This document shows, in pieces, positions 37,658 through 48,319 of a DNA stretch of 64,000 nt. The DNA is from Comamonadaceae bacterium (GTDB lineage Bacteria > Pseudomonadota > Gammaproteobacteria > Burkholderiales > Burkholderiaceae_C). A model generated the notes under the pieces. It had not been told where the DNA came from and did not search any database. It saw nothing but the letters and a program-made list of their open reading frames with translations. Each line of letters starts with the position of its first letter. Position 1 is the first letter of the stretch. Location of the stretch: NCBI GenBank assembly GCA_027484105.1, contig JAIXUG010000005.1:310001-374000 (forward strand), written 5' to 3'. A program made the translations under genes and the position numbers.

Positions 37658-38284
37658 TCAATCCACCGGTTGCAACCAAGCGCGCTGCGCGGCCAGCACA
37701 GCCTGCGGATAAACGCTCTGTCCGCGTGAACCGTTGTAACGTCCCAGCGCCATGAACACGTCGCCCCGTTCGCGGTCCAGGTAATGGCGCAGGATGACGC
37801 AGCCAAAGCGCAGGTTGGTCTGCATGTGGAACAGGCGGCTCTCGTCCCCATCGCCGATCAGGCGCGCCCAAAACGGCATGACCTGCATGTAGCCGCGTGC
37901 CCCGGCGCTGGAGATGGCGTATTTGCGAAACGCGCTTTCGACCTGCACCACGCCCAGCACCAGCGACAGGGGCAGGCCTGATCGGCGGGCTTCGTACCAA
38001 AGGGTTTGCAAAAACTCCTGACGTTCGATGGGGTGTTTTTTGTAGCGCGTCAGGCGTTGGCTGCTCGCTGCTTGCCACTGCGCATAGCCCTGCTGGTCCG
38101 AATCGGTGGGCAACAGGGGCTCAGGCGGCGCCGCCGCCGCGACCGCCGCGCTCAGGGCAGAACGCACAGCATGCGACAGGGGCTCTTCGATTTGACGACC
38201 GGCATGCACCAGCCCGACGGGCAACAAGGTCCCCCACAGACTGAGCAAACAAGCCCGACGGCTGGGCAAGACCGGGCGCGTCAT
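37658..38284 (-). CDS. Lytic transglycosylase (SLT domain)
   Basis: 208 aa with an N-terminal export signal (RRACLLSLWGTLLPVGLVHA). The SLT core shows LVLGVVQVESAFRKYAISSAGARGYMQVMPFWARLIG, with the catalytic Glu in VESAF, and FGCVILRHYLDRERGDVFMALGRYNGSRG. It cleaves peptidoglycan in the periplasm. It lies 17 bases after proS in the same direction. Confidence 0.92.
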   Translation of the reverse strand: MTRPVLPSRRACLLSLWGTLLPVGLVHAGRQIEEPLSHAVRSALSAAVAAAAPPEPLLPTDSDQQGYAQWQAASSQRLTRYKKHPIERQEFLQTLWYEARRSGLPLSLVLGVVQVESAFRKYAISSAGARGYMQVMPFWARLIGDGDESRLFHMQTNLRFGCVILRHYLDRERGDVFMALGRYNGSRGQSVYPQAVLAAQRAWLQPVD

Positions 38285-38301
38285 GGGACTGGGTGTGCAG
38301 C

Positions 38302-40047
38302 TCAGGGGGCCAAACGCCCCTTGAGGTGGCCCAGGATGTCGGCCACAGCCACTTTGCTGGACTCGGCATCGCGGCGGTGCTGGTACTCGACCAAACCATC
38401 TTTCAAGCCCTTGTCGCCAATCGTGATGCGGTGCGGTACACCGATCAGTTCCCAGTCGGCAAACATGGCACCGGGGCGCTCGCCACGGTCGTCCAGAATC
38501 ACATCGACCCCGTCAGCCAACAAGGCGGCATAAATGCGCTCAGCCTCGGCCTTGACGGCTTCGCTGCGGTCCATGCCGATGGGGCAGACCACCACGGTGA
38601 AGGGCGCAATCGCGTCGGGCCAGATGATGCCGCGCTCATCGTGGTTTTGCTCGATGGCGGCAGCAGGCAGTCGGGTGACGCCAATGCCATAGCAGCCCAT
38701 CTCCAAGAACTGAGGCTTGCCATTCTCGTCCAGGAAGGTGGCGTTCATGGCCTTGGAGTATTTGGTGCCGAGATAGAACACGTGGCCCACCTCGATGCCG
38801 CGCTCGATGGCCAGCTCACCTTGGCCGTCGGGCGACTTGTCACCGGCGACCACGTTGCGGATGTCGGCCACCAGGGCAGGCTCGGGCAAGTCACGGCCCC
38901 AGTTGACGCCGGTGATGTGGAAGTCTTCTTCGTTGGCACCGCAGATCCAGTCGGCCATCACGGCCACGTCGCGGTCGGCCACCAGGTGCACGGGCTTTTT
39001 CAGGTTCAAGGGGCCCAGGTAACCCGGCTTGCAGCCAAAGTGCTCTTCGATCTCGCTCAGCGTGGCAAAGCGGAAGCCCCCTTCCATGCCAGGCAGCTTG
39101 CCGACCTTGACTTCATTCATGTCGTGGTCACCTCGCAAGAGCAGCAGCCAGACTTGGGATTTGACGATCTCGCCCTGCTCGTTCAGGGTGTCGGTGGCCA
39201 GCACCAGCGACTTGACGGTGGTGGACAGGGGCACATCCAGCAAAGCAGCGACGTCTTCGCAGGTGCTCTTGCCTGGTGTGGAGGTCTTGGTCAGGGCTTT
39301 CGTGGCCGCACCGCGTGGCTGGCTGGGGGCCAGCGCTTCGGCTTTTTCGATGTTGGCGGCGTAGCTGCTGCCGGGACAGTACACGATGGCGTCTTCGCCG
39401 GTGGCCGCGATCACTTGGAACTCTTCGCTCAAATCACCCCCGATGGCCCCGCTGTCAGCCGCCACGGCGCGGTAAGTCAGGCCAAAGCGGTCAAAAATCT
39501 TGCGGTAGGCCCCGGCCATCACCTGGTAGCTGGCCTTGGCGCTCGCCACGTCTCGGTCAAAGCTGTAAGCGTCTTTCATGATGAATTCGCGGCCACGCAT
39601 CAGGCCAAAGCGGGGACGGCGCTCGTCGCGGAACTTGGTCTGGATTTGGTAGAAGTTTTTGGGCAGCTGTTTGTAGCTGCGCACTTCCTGGCGCACCACG
39701 TCGGTCACCACCTCTTCGCTGGTCGGCTGAATCACAAAATCACGGCCATGGCGGTCCTGGATGCGCAGCAATTCGGGGCCCATCTTCTCAAAGCGACCCG
39801 TCTCCTGCCACAGCTCGGCCGGCTGCACCACGGGCATGGTCATCTCAATGGCGCCTGCGCGGTTCATCTCTTCGCGCACGATGGCTTCGACCTTGCGGAT
39901 CACGCGCAAGCCCATGGGCATGTAGTTGTAGATGCCAGCGCCCAGCTTTTTGATCATGCCGGCGCGGGTCATCAGCTTGTGGCTGACCACTTCAGCGTCG
40001 GCTGGGGCTTCTTTAAGGGTGGAAATGAGGAACTGGGAGGCTTTCAT
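38302..40047 (-). CDS. proS: Proline--tRNA ligase
   Basis: 581 aa, the bacterial-type ProRS with the editing (YbaK-like) insertion between motifs 2 and 3. Visible parts are [25 protein letters not shown] at the start, motif 2 [31 protein letters not shown] and motif 3 [12 protein letters not shown]. The anticodon-binding domain ends the protein. It is divergent from rppH. Confidence 0.97.
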   Translation of the reverse strand: MKASQFLISTLKEAPADAEVVSHKLMTRAGMIKKLGAGIYNYMPMGLRVIRKVEAIVREEMNRAGAIEMTMPVVQPAELWQETGRFEKMGPELLRIQDRHGRDFVIQPTSEEVVTDVVRQEVRSYKQLPKNFYQIQTKFRDERRPRFGLMRGREFIMKDAYSFDRDVASAKASYQVMAGAYRKIFDRFGLTYRAVAADSGAIGGDLSEEFQVIAATGEDAIVYCPGSSYAANIEKAEALAPSQPRGAATKALTKTSTPGKSTCEDVAALLDVPLSTTVKSLVLATDTLNEQGEIVKSQVWLLLLRGDHDMNEVKVGKLPGMEGGFRFATLSEIEEHFGCKPGYLGPLNLKKPVHLVADRDVAVMADWICGANEEDFHITGVNWGRDLPEPALVADIRNVVAGDKSPDGQGELAIERGIEVGHVFYLGTKYSKAMNATFLDENGKPQFLEMGCYGIGVTRLPAAAIEQNHDERGIIWPDAIAPFTVVVCPIGMDRSEAVKAEAERIYAALLADGVDVILDDRGERPGAMFADWELIGVPHRITIGDKGLKDGLVEYQHRRDAESSKVAVADILGHLKGRLAP

Positions 40048-40146
40048 CGCGGCGGGCTAACTCTGCAGGGGCATCAGGGAAACATCCAAGAGCAAGCACC
40101 GGTGCGGCGTGCATAATGGACACAATTTAAAAATTTGAGGTTGATT

Positions 40147-40764
40147 ATGCTTGACCGTGAAGGCTTTAGGCCGAACGTCGGCATCATTCTGCTCAACCAG
40201 AGAAACCAGGTTTTCTGGGGTAAGCGCATACGCACCCACAGCTGGCAGTTTCCGCAGGGTGGCATTGACCGGGGAGAAAGTCCCGAGCAGGCCATGTACC
40301 GAGAACTGCACGAAGAGGTGGGGCTCCAACCGGAGCATGTGCGCATCGTGGCCCGAACCCGCGACTGGTTGCGCTATGAGGTGCCAGACCGCTTCATCCG
40401 CAGGGATGCTCGCGGCTTTTACAAGGGCCAGAAACAAATCTGGTTCTTGCTTCAAATGGTGACGCACGATCACCACCTGAATTTGCGCGCCACAGACCAC
40501 CCCGAGTTCGACGCCTGGCGTTGGAACGATTATTGGGTCCCCCTGGATGTGGTGGTGGAGTTCAAGCGCGGCGTTTACGAAATGGCGCTGACCGAACTGG
40601 CCCGCTACCTGCCCCGGCAAGAGCGCCAAAACCGCTATCTTCGGGCGGGCAACCGTGGACCGCGTGATGTCTCCGAGCAGGATGCAGGCCCCATGGACAT
40701 GCAGGCCCCACCCCATATGGAGTTGCCTCCGGGGGCCAGTTTTGACCCCAACCCGCAAGGTTGA
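40147..40764 (+). CDS. rppH: RNA pyrophosphohydrolase
   Basis: 205 aa from ATG 40147, with TTGAGG just upstream. [29 protein letters not shown] is the RppH start, and [22 protein letters not shown] the Nudix box. [21 protein letters not shown] is also RppH-specific. It removes pyrophosphate from mRNA 5' ends to trigger decay. The last ~40 residues are a variable tail. Confidence 0.95.
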   Translation: MLDREGFRPNVGIILLNQRNQVFWGKRIRTHSWQFPQGGIDRGESPEQAMYRELHEEVGLQPEHVRIVARTRDWLRYEVPDRFIRRDARGFYKGQKQIWFLLQMVTHDHHLNLRATDHPEFDAWRWNDYWVPLDVVVEFKRGVYEMALTELARYLPRQERQNRYLRAGNRGPRDVSEQDAGPMDMQAPPHMELPPGASFDPNPQG

Positions 40765-40783
40765 TCGGCGCCCAAACAACAGC

Positions 40784-40812
40784 AAAAAGCCCACTTTGAG
40801 TGGGCTTTTTTT
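40784..40812. terminator. Bidirectional terminator between rppH and proB
   Basis: AAAAAGCCCAC-TTTGA-GTGGGCTTTTTTT has A and T runs on both sides of a 7-bp core stem, so it can end both the rppH and the converging proB transcripts. Confidence 0.92.
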
Positions 40813-40847
40813 CTCGGACCCTCTGCGGCCAGGGTGGCCGCAGCAGG

Positions 40848-41984
40848 TCAAACACTGCGTATGAGGTTGTCCCGATGCACCATTTCGGGCTCAGCGGTAT
40901 AGCCGAGCAGCGCTTGGTATTCGTGCGAGGGCTTGCGACACAACAAACGGGCTTCGGCACTGGCGTAATTGGCCAAGCCACGCGCAATTTCGATGCCCTG
41001 TTCATCCCGGATGGCGATCACGTCACCGCGTGAAAAATCACCCGATACGGCCGTCATGCCGATCGGCAACAAGCTCTTGCCTTCGGTCAGCACCTTGTGG
41101 GCCGCGCCTGCATCCACCGTGACCGACCCGCGCAGTTGCAGGTGGTCGGCCATCCATTGTTTGCGGGCTTGTTGCTTGGCGGTTTGGGCGACCAGCAAAG
41201 TGCCCATGTTGTCGCCCTGGCTCAGACGCAGCAAGGCATCGGGCTCGCGTCCCCAGGCGATCACGGTAGATGCACCAGAGCCAGCGGCGCGTTTGGCTGC
41301 CAGGATTTTCGTGATCATGCCGCCCTTGCCGATGCTCGAACCGGCCCCCCCCGCCATGGCTTCCAGTGCCGGATCGCCCGCACGTGCCTCGTGCACGAAG
41401 GTGGCAGCGGGGTCTTTGCGGGGGTCTGCGGTGTACAGGCCTTTTTGGTCGGTCAGGATGACCAACACATCGGCTTCAATCAGGTTGGCCACCAAGGCGC
41501 CCAAGGTGTCGTTGTCGCCAAACTTGATCTCGTCGTTGACGACCGTGTCGTTTTCATTGATCACGGGCAGTACGCGGTGCTGCAGCAAAGTGAGCAAAGT
41601 CGAGCGGGCGTTGAGGTAACGCTCTCGGTCGGCCAAATCGGCATGCGTGAGCAAGACCTGGGCACTGCCCATGCCGTTTTCGCGCAGCTTGGTTTCGTAC
41701 ATCTGCGCCAGACCCATCTGGCCCACGGCCGCAGCAGCTTGCAAGGCAGGCACTTCGCTCGGGCGGGTGGTCCAGCCCAGGCGCTTCATGCCTTCGGCAA
41801 TCGCACCACTGGAGACCATGACCACCTCTTTGCCTTGACCACTGAGCAAGGCCATCTGACGGCACCACTCGCCAATCGCGTCCTCGTCCAGGCCGCGTCC
41901 TTCATTCGTCACCAGGCTGGAGCCGACTTTGACAACAATGCGACGTGCATCGCGCAACAGGTTAGATACGGCTGCAGTGGTCAT
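40848..41984 (-). CDS. proB: Glutamate 5-kinase
   Basis: 378 aa. The kinase domain shows [60 protein letters not shown] and [19 protein letters not shown]. The last ~100 residues form a PUA domain ([14 protein letters not shown]...). First step of proline synthesis. Downstream of obgE, a common betaproteobacterial order. Confidence 0.97.
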   Translation of the reverse strand: MTTAAVSNLLRDARRIVVKVGSSLVTNEGRGLDEDAIGEWCRQMALLSGQGKEVVMVSSGAIAEGMKRLGWTTRPSEVPALQAAAAVGQMGLAQMYETKLRENGMGSAQVLLTHADLADRERYLNARSTLLTLLQHRVLPVINENDTVVNDEIKFGDNDTLGALVANLIEADVLVILTDQKGLYTADPRKDPAATFVHEARAGDPALEAMAGGAGSSIGKGGMITKILAAKRAAGSGASTVIAWGREPDALLRLSQGDNMGTLLVAQTAKQQARKQWMADHLQLRGSVTVDAGAAHKVLTEGKSLLPIGMTAVSGDFSRGDVIAIRDEQGIEIARGLANYASAEARLLCRKPSHEYQALLGYTAEPEMVHRDNLIRSV

Positions 41985-42040
41985 ACTGTGGTTGACTGGA
42001 CGTGAAGGTCAAGGTGCGAAGTTCGTTTCTGGCCACGAAA

Positions 42041-43195
<1,155 letters not shown>

Positions 43196-43219
43196 TCAAA
43201 TAACAGCGGGCCAAAATGC

Positions 43220-43243
43220 GAAAAGCCCCGGCTTGCGGGGCTC
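43220..43243 (-). terminator. Terminator-like hairpin between rpmA and obgE
   Basis: On the minus strand AGCCCCGCAAGCCGGGGCTTTTC forms a 7-bp GC stem with a short T run, 25 bases after rpmA. It would limit read-through from the highly expressed ribosomal genes into obgE. Confidence 0.75.
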
Positions 43244-43267
43244 CTCATCGCCATGGGGACAACAGGC

Positions 43268-43528
43268 TTATACAGCCGGTGTCACATTGACCATGTGCTT
43301 GCTGAGCTCACCTTTGGTCGAGAACGACACATGGCCATCCACCAGGGCAAACAATGTGTGGTCTTTGCCAATGCCAACGTTATTGCCAGCATGGAACTTG
43401 GTGCCACGTTGGCGAACAATGATCGAGCCAGCGCTGATCAGTTCACCACCGAAAGCCTTGACGCCGAGCATTTTTGGCTTGGAATCACGACCGTTGCGCG
43501 TAGAGCCGCCGCCTTTTTTCTGTGCCAT
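43268..43528 (-). CDS. rpmA: 50S ribosomal protein L27
   Basis: 86 aa. [61 protein letters not shown] is the canonical L27 sequence, with the flexible N terminus that reaches the peptidyl transferase centre. 12 bases after rplU. Confidence 0.98.
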   Translation of the reverse strand: MAQKKGGGSTRNGRDSKPKMLGVKAFGGELISAGSIIVRQRGTKFHAGNNVGIGKDHTLFALVDGHVSFSTKGELSKHMVNVTPAV

Positions 43529-43540
43529 GACCTATTCTCC

Positions 43541-43852
43541 TCAGGCAGCGATTGCACCGATTTGCAGCTCGGTGAACTGCTGGCGGTGACCCTGACGTTT
43601 CTGATAGTGCTTGCGACGGCGCATCTTGAAGATGTGCACTTTGTCGTGCTTGCCATGAGCCACCACAGTGGCTTTGACTGTGGCGCCGGACACCAGGGGC
43701 GTGCCGATCTTCAGGTCTGCGCCGTTACCGACTGCGAGAACTTGATCAATCACGATTTCCTGGCCAACGTCCGCAGCAATCTGTTCTACTTTAATTTTTT
43801 CGCCAGCGACAACACGATACTGTTTGCCACCGGTTTTTATGACCGCGTACAT
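43541..43852 (-). CDS. rplU: 50S ribosomal protein L21
   Basis: 103 aa from [25 protein letters not shown]; the track adds 34 non-L21 codons that would run through the promoter. [23 protein letters not shown] ends the protein, as in L21. First gene of rplU-rpmA-obgE. Confidence 0.98.
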   Translation of the reverse strand: MYAVIKTGGKQYRVVAGEKIKVEQIAADVGQEIVIDQVLAVGNGADLKIGTPLVSGATVKATVVAHGKHDKVHIFKMRRRKHYQKRQGHRQQFTELQIGAIAA

Positions 43853-43905
43853 AAATGACCTCTTTGAATGGAAGTTTCCAAGGGCTGATCCCCAAGGAAC
43901 CGACG

Positions 43906-43934
43906 ATTCTAGCATGGCCTCCCCTGCCTGGCAA
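43906..43934 (-). promoter_or_regulatory. Sigma70-type promoter for rplU-rpmA
   Basis: On the minus strand TTGCCA and TAGAAT are separated by exactly 17 bases, four and five matches to the -35 and -10 consensus. Transcription would start near 43899, giving a ~47-base leader to the rplU ATG. Confidence 0.7.
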
Positions 43935-44064
43935 ATCTGGAACCCTCCTCCCACCCTTGCTTCGCAGAGGCAAGGAGGACGGTCTCTATAATCAGTGGGC
44001 GCACAGGGTGCGTTTGTGTTCCACCCGCCTCGGCTCTCCCGAGCTCTCCAGCCGGATCTTCCAT

Positions 44065-45048
44065 TTGTCTGCCTCAGAAAACAGCACAGCCACCGTTCTT
44101 GAACTCGTTGCCCCTGACATGGCCGAGGTCGACCATGTCATTGCCCAGCGACTCAACTCTGGCGTACCTTTGGTCAGCGAAGTGGCGCGCTACATCATTT
44201 CGGCTGGTGGGAAGCGAATTCGACCGGTTTTGTTGTTGTTGACTTGCGGGGCATTGGGCTACACAGGCCATCAGCGCCACAATTTGGCGGCCGTGGTCGA
44301 ATTCATCCACACCGCCACTTTGCTCCACGACGACGTGGTGGACGAGTCCACCCTGAGGCGCGGCAGACCCACGGCCAATGAAAATTTTGGCAATCCAGCC
44401 AGCGTGCTGGTGGGTGACTTTTTGTATTCAAGAGCCTTCCAAATGATGGTGGAGGCTGGCAGCATGCGCGTTATGCAAACCCTGGCTGACGCCACCAACG
44501 TGATCGCCGAAGGCGAAGTGCTGCAACTGATGAACATGCACGATGCCTCTCTCGATGAAGAAGGCTATCTGCGGGTCATCCGCTCCAAAACCGCCAAATT
44601 GTTTGAGGCCAGCGCCCGATTGGGTGCCATTTTGGCAGGCAGTCCGGCAACCATTGAAACCGCCTGCGCCGATTACGGCCAAGCCCTGGGCACGGCCTTT
44701 CAGGTGATCGACGATGTGCTCGATTACGACGGCAATGCCGCAGAGATGGGCAAAAACCTGGGTGACGACCTGCGGGAAGGTAAAGCCACACTGCCCCTGA
44801 TTTTGGCCATGCAACGCGGCACGGTCGAACAAAGCCGCACCGTTCGCGAAGCGATCGAGACCGGCAGCGTGGAGCGCCTCAATGACATCCTGGGCATCGT
44901 GCGCGAAACAGGCGCCTTGGAAGCGACGCGAAATGCCGCCGCCGCCGAGGCCCAGCGTGCCATCGATGCGGCCATGCTGCTGCCTGACAGCCCACACCGC
45001 ACAGCCATGGTCCATCTGGCCTCCCAATTGCTCAACCGTCGCACCTGA
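44065..45048 (+). CDS. ispB: Polyprenyl (octaprenyl) diphosphate synthase
   Basis: 327 aa if the TTG at 44065 ([19 protein letters not shown]) is used. This gives the family length and N terminus; the 397-aa track ORF reads back over the rplU promoter, and the next ATG (MAEVDHV) would drop 18 residues. First Asp-rich motif [18 protein letters not shown], second [12 protein letters not shown], plus [12 protein letters not shown]. It builds the ubiquinone side chain. A TATAAT at 43987-43992 may be its -10, though no good -35 is seen. Confidence 0.9.
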   Translation: MSASENSTATVLELVAPDMAEVDHVIAQRLNSGVPLVSEVARYIISAGGKRIRPVLLLLTCGALGYTGHQRHNLAAVVEFIHTATLLHDDVVDESTLRRGRPTANENFGNPASVLVGDFLYSRAFQMMVEAGSMRVMQTLADATNVIAEGEVLQLMNMHDASLDEEGYLRVIRSKTAKLFEASARLGAILAGSPATIETACADYGQALGTAFQVIDDVLDYDGNAAEMGKNLGDDLREGKATLPLILAMQRGTVEQSRTVREAIETGSVERLNDILGIVRETGALEATRNAAAAEAQRAIDAAMLLPDSPHRTAMVHLASQLLNRRT

Positions 45049-45053
45049 ACGGC

Positions 45054-45476
45054 ATGCGGATCAAGATCACCATGCGGACCATTCCAGTTGCAATGCTGGT
45101 TTTTTTCACATGTTTCAGTCTTGGTACTCTGAGCGCTTTCGCCGCCACACCCAAATGGGACGCCATCACCTTGAACGACCAGGGCATGTTTTTCATCGAT
45201 GCCCACTCCATCAAGGACGAAGGTGGACGCAAGATTTTGTGGAGTGCCGTGGATTACAAAAAGCCACAAAGTACCGCCGACGGTGTCGCATATTCATCGA
45301 TCCAAACCCAACTTCAAATCAATTGCAAAGCCAAAATGGCTCGGGTGATGCACATGACCTACTTCAGCGGTCCGATGCTCACCGGCAAGCAAGTTGGCCG
45401 CCAAGGCATGCTCCACGATTGGCTTGAAATTGACCCCACCTCTGCCATCCACAAAATCGCCCGCCGGGTTTGCTGA
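45054..45476 (+). CDS. Surface-adhesin protein E-like small exported protein
   Basis: 140 aa with a signal peptide ending near TLSAFAA. The mature part (PKWDAITLNDQGMFFIDAHSIKDEGGRKILWSAVDYKKPQ ... SSIQTQLQINCKAKMARV ... RVC) follows the pattern of the adhesin-E family, with two Cys likely bridged. The function in environmental bacteria is unknown. It begins 5 bases after the ispB stop; an ATG six codons in is also possible. Confidence 0.7.
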   Translation: MRIKITMRTIPVAMLVFFTCFSLGTLSAFAATPKWDAITLNDQGMFFIDAHSIKDEGGRKILWSAVDYKKPQSTADGVAYSSIQTQLQINCKAKMARVMHMTYFSGPMLTGKQVGRQGMLHDWLEIDPTSAIHKIARRVC

Positions 45477-45564
45477 ACTTGTCGCGTTGGTGATGCCCCG
45501 AGTTGCACCAGCTGTGCCAGCTGTGTGATATTGATTCCTGTCCCTTGGCCATGCCCGAGGGATC

Positions 45565-45681
45565 CAAAGGATGCGCCCGCTCTGCCGTGCGGTTCCAGAC
45601 CGTCAGGTCATGGCCCAAAGAGAGCAACCTCGAGCCCACGGCAGCACCCATTTTTCCAATCCCAGCAATGCCTACTTTCAT
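45565..45681 (-). pseudogene. N-terminal remnant of a 6-phosphogluconate/3-hydroxyisobutyrate dehydrogenase-type gene
   Basis: Minus-strand MKVGIAGIGKMGAAVGSRLLSLGHDLTVWNRTAERAHPL is a clean Rossmann start (GIGKMG) of the beta-hydroxyacid dehydrogenase family. After about 39 residues the frame turns into non-family sequence and runs into the 3' end of the adhesin-E gene. A full gene would need ~290 codons, so only a stub is left. Confidence 0.75.
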
Positions 45682-45845
45682 CCTTGTCTCCAACGGTGGG
45701 TAAACAAAATTGATTTTGATGCCGTTTGGCGCCACGGTGTGAATGAAACGTTCTTGACCCTCGTCACGTCATCACGCTCAAAAATTTTGGCAACAGCCCT
45801 GGGCCAAGCTCTTGCCATTTACAAACCAAGCCCAGTTCGCCATCA

Positions 45846-45867
45846 TTTGAATTGTTTGGTATTCAAA
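45846..45867. promoter_or_regulatory. Inverted repeat 23 bases upstream of pilB
   Basis: TTTGAAT-TGTTTGGT-ATTCAAA, a perfect 7-bp inverted repeat with an 8-base spacer, in AT-rich sequence just before the pilB start. It is shaped like an operator, but no regulator can be named. Confidence 0.4.
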
Positions 45868-45889
45868 TAAAGAAAATTCAATTTTTCCT

Positions 45890-47107
45890 ATGGACACAAC
45901 ACCAGCACGCCCAAAACCGGCTTTGGCGACAGATGATGCGCCGGTGGTCACTTATGTGCAGCAGCTGTTCGAAAAAGCCGTGGCACTGAAAGCTTCGGAC
46001 CTGCACTTTGAACCCTACGAACACCAATACCGGGTTCGCATGCGCATTGATGGCGAGTTGCGCGAAGTCGCTTTCCCCCACATGGCCTTGAAAGACCGAC
46101 TGGCCTCCCGCATCAAAGTGATGTCGCGCCTGGACATTGCCGAAAAGCGCCTGCCACAAGATGGGCGGATGAAGCTGCTTTTGGCCGAGGGCCGTGAACT
46201 GGACCTTCGCGTGAGCACATTGCCCACCTTGTTTGGCGAAAAGCTCGTGATCCGCATTCTGGACTCCGCGCAAGTCCAGCTGGACTTGGCCCGTCTGGGC
46301 TACGAACCCGAAGACCTCGACCGGTTGCTCAAAGCGATCCGGGCACCCCACGGGCTGGTGTTGGTGACCGGCCCCACCGGATCGGGCAAAACACAATCGC
46401 TTTATGCCTGCCTGAACCTGCTCAACACGGCCGAAGTCAACATCGCCACGGTGGAAGACCCCTGCGAAATCCAACTCACGGGCATCAACCAGGTCAATGT
46501 CCAGGACAAGCCAGGCTTGAGCTTTGCCGTGGCCTTGCGCGCTTTTTTAAGACAAGATCCTGACATCCTGATGGTGGGAGAAGTCCGGGACCTGGAAACG
46601 GCCAACATCGCGATCCAGGCCGCGCAAACGGGCCATCTGGTGCTGTCCACCTTACACACCAACGACGCCCCGTCCACCTTGGTGCGCTTGCGCAACATGG
46701 GCACAGCCCCCTACAACATTGCAGCCAGCGTGAGCCTGATCACGGCACAGCGTCTGGTGCGCTGCCTTTGCCCCTTTTGCAAGAAAAGCACCACGCTGAA
46801 GCCAGAAATTTTGCGTCAATCAGGCTGGCCACAAGCCTTGTGCCCCGCAGATCCTGTGCCTGTTTTCGAGCCCGTGGGGTGCCCCAAATGCCACAAAGGC
46901 TTCAGCGGTCGGACGGGCATCTTTCAGGTCATGCCAATGAGCCCCGAGATGCAGCAATTGGTGCTGCAAGAGGCTGGCATTCAGGAGATGGATCGCCAAG
47001 CCCGCCAGGAAGGCATCAGCAGCTTGCGCATTGCGGGTATGCGCAAAGTGCTGCAGGGAGTGACCTCTCTGAGCGAGGTCCTGGCCGCAACGCGGGATGG
47101 AACATGA
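45890..47107 (+). CDS. pilB: Type IV pilus/type II secretion assembly ATPase, short form
   Basis: 405 aa. Walker A GPTGSGKTQSLYACL, Asp box VEDPCEIQLTGINQVNV, Walker B DPDILMVGEVRDLETANIAIQAAQTGHLVLSTLHTNDAPST, and a zinc-type Cys set (CLCPFCKK ... CPKCHKG). It begins almost directly with the N2 domain (LKASDLHFEPYEHQYRVRMRIDG), so the ~170-residue N1/MshEN domain of normal PilB (~570 aa) is missing. It powers pilin polymerisation with PilC. Its stop overlaps the pilC ATG. Confidence 0.92.
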   Translation: MDTTPARPKPALATDDAPVVTYVQQLFEKAVALKASDLHFEPYEHQYRVRMRIDGELREVAFPHMALKDRLASRIKVMSRLDIAEKRLPQDGRMKLLLAEGRELDLRVSTLPTLFGEKLVIRILDSAQVQLDLARLGYEPEDLDRLLKAIRAPHGLVLVTGPTGSGKTQSLYACLNLLNTAEVNIATVEDPCEIQLTGINQVNVQDKPGLSFAVALRAFLRQDPDILMVGEVRDLETANIAIQAAQTGHLVLSTLHTNDAPSTLVRLRNMGTAPYNIAASVSLITAQRLVRCLCPFCKKSTTLKPEILRQSGWPQALCPADPVPVFEPVGCPKCHKGFSGRTGIFQVMPMSPEMQQLVLQEAGIQEMDRQARQEGISSLRIAGMRKVLQGVTSLSEVLAATRDGT

Positions 47108-48318
47108 AAGCCCGATCGACGCAACGGCCCCTGCCGACCTTCCATTGGTTGGGCTATGACGCTGGTGGACGGCGCCACAGCGGCACCATCCAGGCCCCAC
47201 ATGCCGACCTGGCCCGAGCCCAAGTTCGACTGCAGGGCTTTCAAAAGGTGCAGGTTCAACGCCAATGGTGGTCGACGCCTGCCCGCATCCCGAGCAAAGA
47301 CCTGGCCACCATGACCCGGCAATGGGCAGCCATGCTGAAAGCCGGTGTGCCAGTGGTCCAGGCCCTGGGCATGTTGTGCCGAAGCATGCGCAACAAAACC
47401 TTGGTCACAGTCGTGGAAACGGTTCTCAACGACGTGGAATCCGGTGTCCCGCTGCACGAGGCCTTGGCCAGACACCCTCGGCATTTCAACGGTCTGTACG
47501 TGCACATGGTGCAAGCGGGTGAATCGGCGGGCATTCTGGACGCCATGATGGAACGCTTGTCGCAGACGCTCGAAAAGAACGAGGCTTTGCGGACCAAAAT
47601 CCGCTCCGCGCTGATGTATCCCACCGCTGTGGTGTTGGTGGCTTTGGGCATTTTGTCGCTGATTTTGGTGTGGGTGGTGCCAGTCTTTGAGGAGGTCTTT
47701 TTGTCCATGGGCGCCGAGCTGCCCCTGTCCACCCAAGTGGTGATGGGTGTCAGCGACGCGCTGATCCAGCTGTGGCCAGTGGCTTTGCCCTTGATCTTGC
47801 TGATCATTTGGGCCTTCAAACACGAGGGGCCCGGCGCCGAGAAAACGCGACTTTGGGCGGCACGGTGGTGCTTGCGATGGCCAGTGCTTGGCCCGCTTTT
47901 GACCACTGCGGTGATGACACGCTGGTCACAAACCCTCTCTGCCCTGTTGTCCGCGGGCGTTCCCGTCTCAGAGGCGCTGGGACCCACGGCGCAGGCATGC
48001 GATCATCCAGTGTTCGAGCAAACCACATGGCAACTGCAACGGCGCGTGGTCCAGGGCAGCAGTTTGAGCGAGGCCATGAACCACACCGGACAATTTCCGG
48101 CGATGATGGTTCAATTGTGCACAACAGGCGAGGAAACCGGAGCCTTGGACAGCTTGCTGGACAAAGCAGGGGGGCTGATGGCCACCGAACTCGATGACCA
48201 AGTCAGAGGCCTGACCAGTTTGCTGGAGCCGTTGATCATTGTGGTGCTGGGCGGCTTCATTGGGGCCATCCTGGTGGCCATGTACCTTCCTATTTTCAGT
48301 TTGGGACAAGTTTTCTGA
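47104..48318 (+). CDS. pilC: Type IV pilus inner-membrane platform protein
   Basis: 404 aa from ATG 47104, overlapping the pilB stop (ATGA). Two T2SSF domains are visible: DLATMTRQWAAMLKAGVPVVQALGMLCRSM...ARHPRHFNGLYVHMVQAGESAGILD and MTRWSQTLSALLSAGVPVSEALG...PAMMVQLCTTGEETGALD. Membrane helices include YPTAVVLVALGILSLILVWVVPVFEEVF and the C-terminal LIIVVLGGFIGAILVAMYLPIFSL. Confidence 0.96.
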   Translation: MKARSTQRPLPTFHWLGYDAGGRRHSGTIQAPHADLARAQVRLQGFQKVQVQRQWWSTPARIPSKDLATMTRQWAAMLKAGVPVVQALGMLCRSMRNKTLVTVVETVLNDVESGVPLHEALARHPRHFNGLYVHMVQAGESAGILDAMMERLSQTLEKNEALRTKIRSALMYPTAVVLVALGILSLILVWVVPVFEEVFLSMGAELPLSTQVVMGVSDALIQLWPVALPLILLIIWAFKHEGPGAEKTRLWAARWCLRWPVLGPLLTTAVMTRWSQTLSALLSAGVPVSEALGPTAQACDHPVFEQTTWQLQRRVVQGSSLSEAMNHTGQFPAMMVQLCTTGEETGALDSLLDKAGGLMATELDDQVRGLTSLLEPLIIVVLGGFIGAILVAMYLPIFSLGQVF

Positions 48319-48319
48319 C

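Larger units (their letters stand above)
45477..45889. other. 413-base intergenic stretch with a gene stub and an inverted repeat
   Basis: Contains the dehydrogenase stub (45565-45681), then ~200 bases of lower-GC sequence without an ORF, ending in the inverted repeat before pilB. No tRNA or clear terminator is seen. Confidence 0.6.

Noticed and set aside
38293-40116. 607-aa plus-strand ORF
   Set aside because: Antisense shadow of proS.
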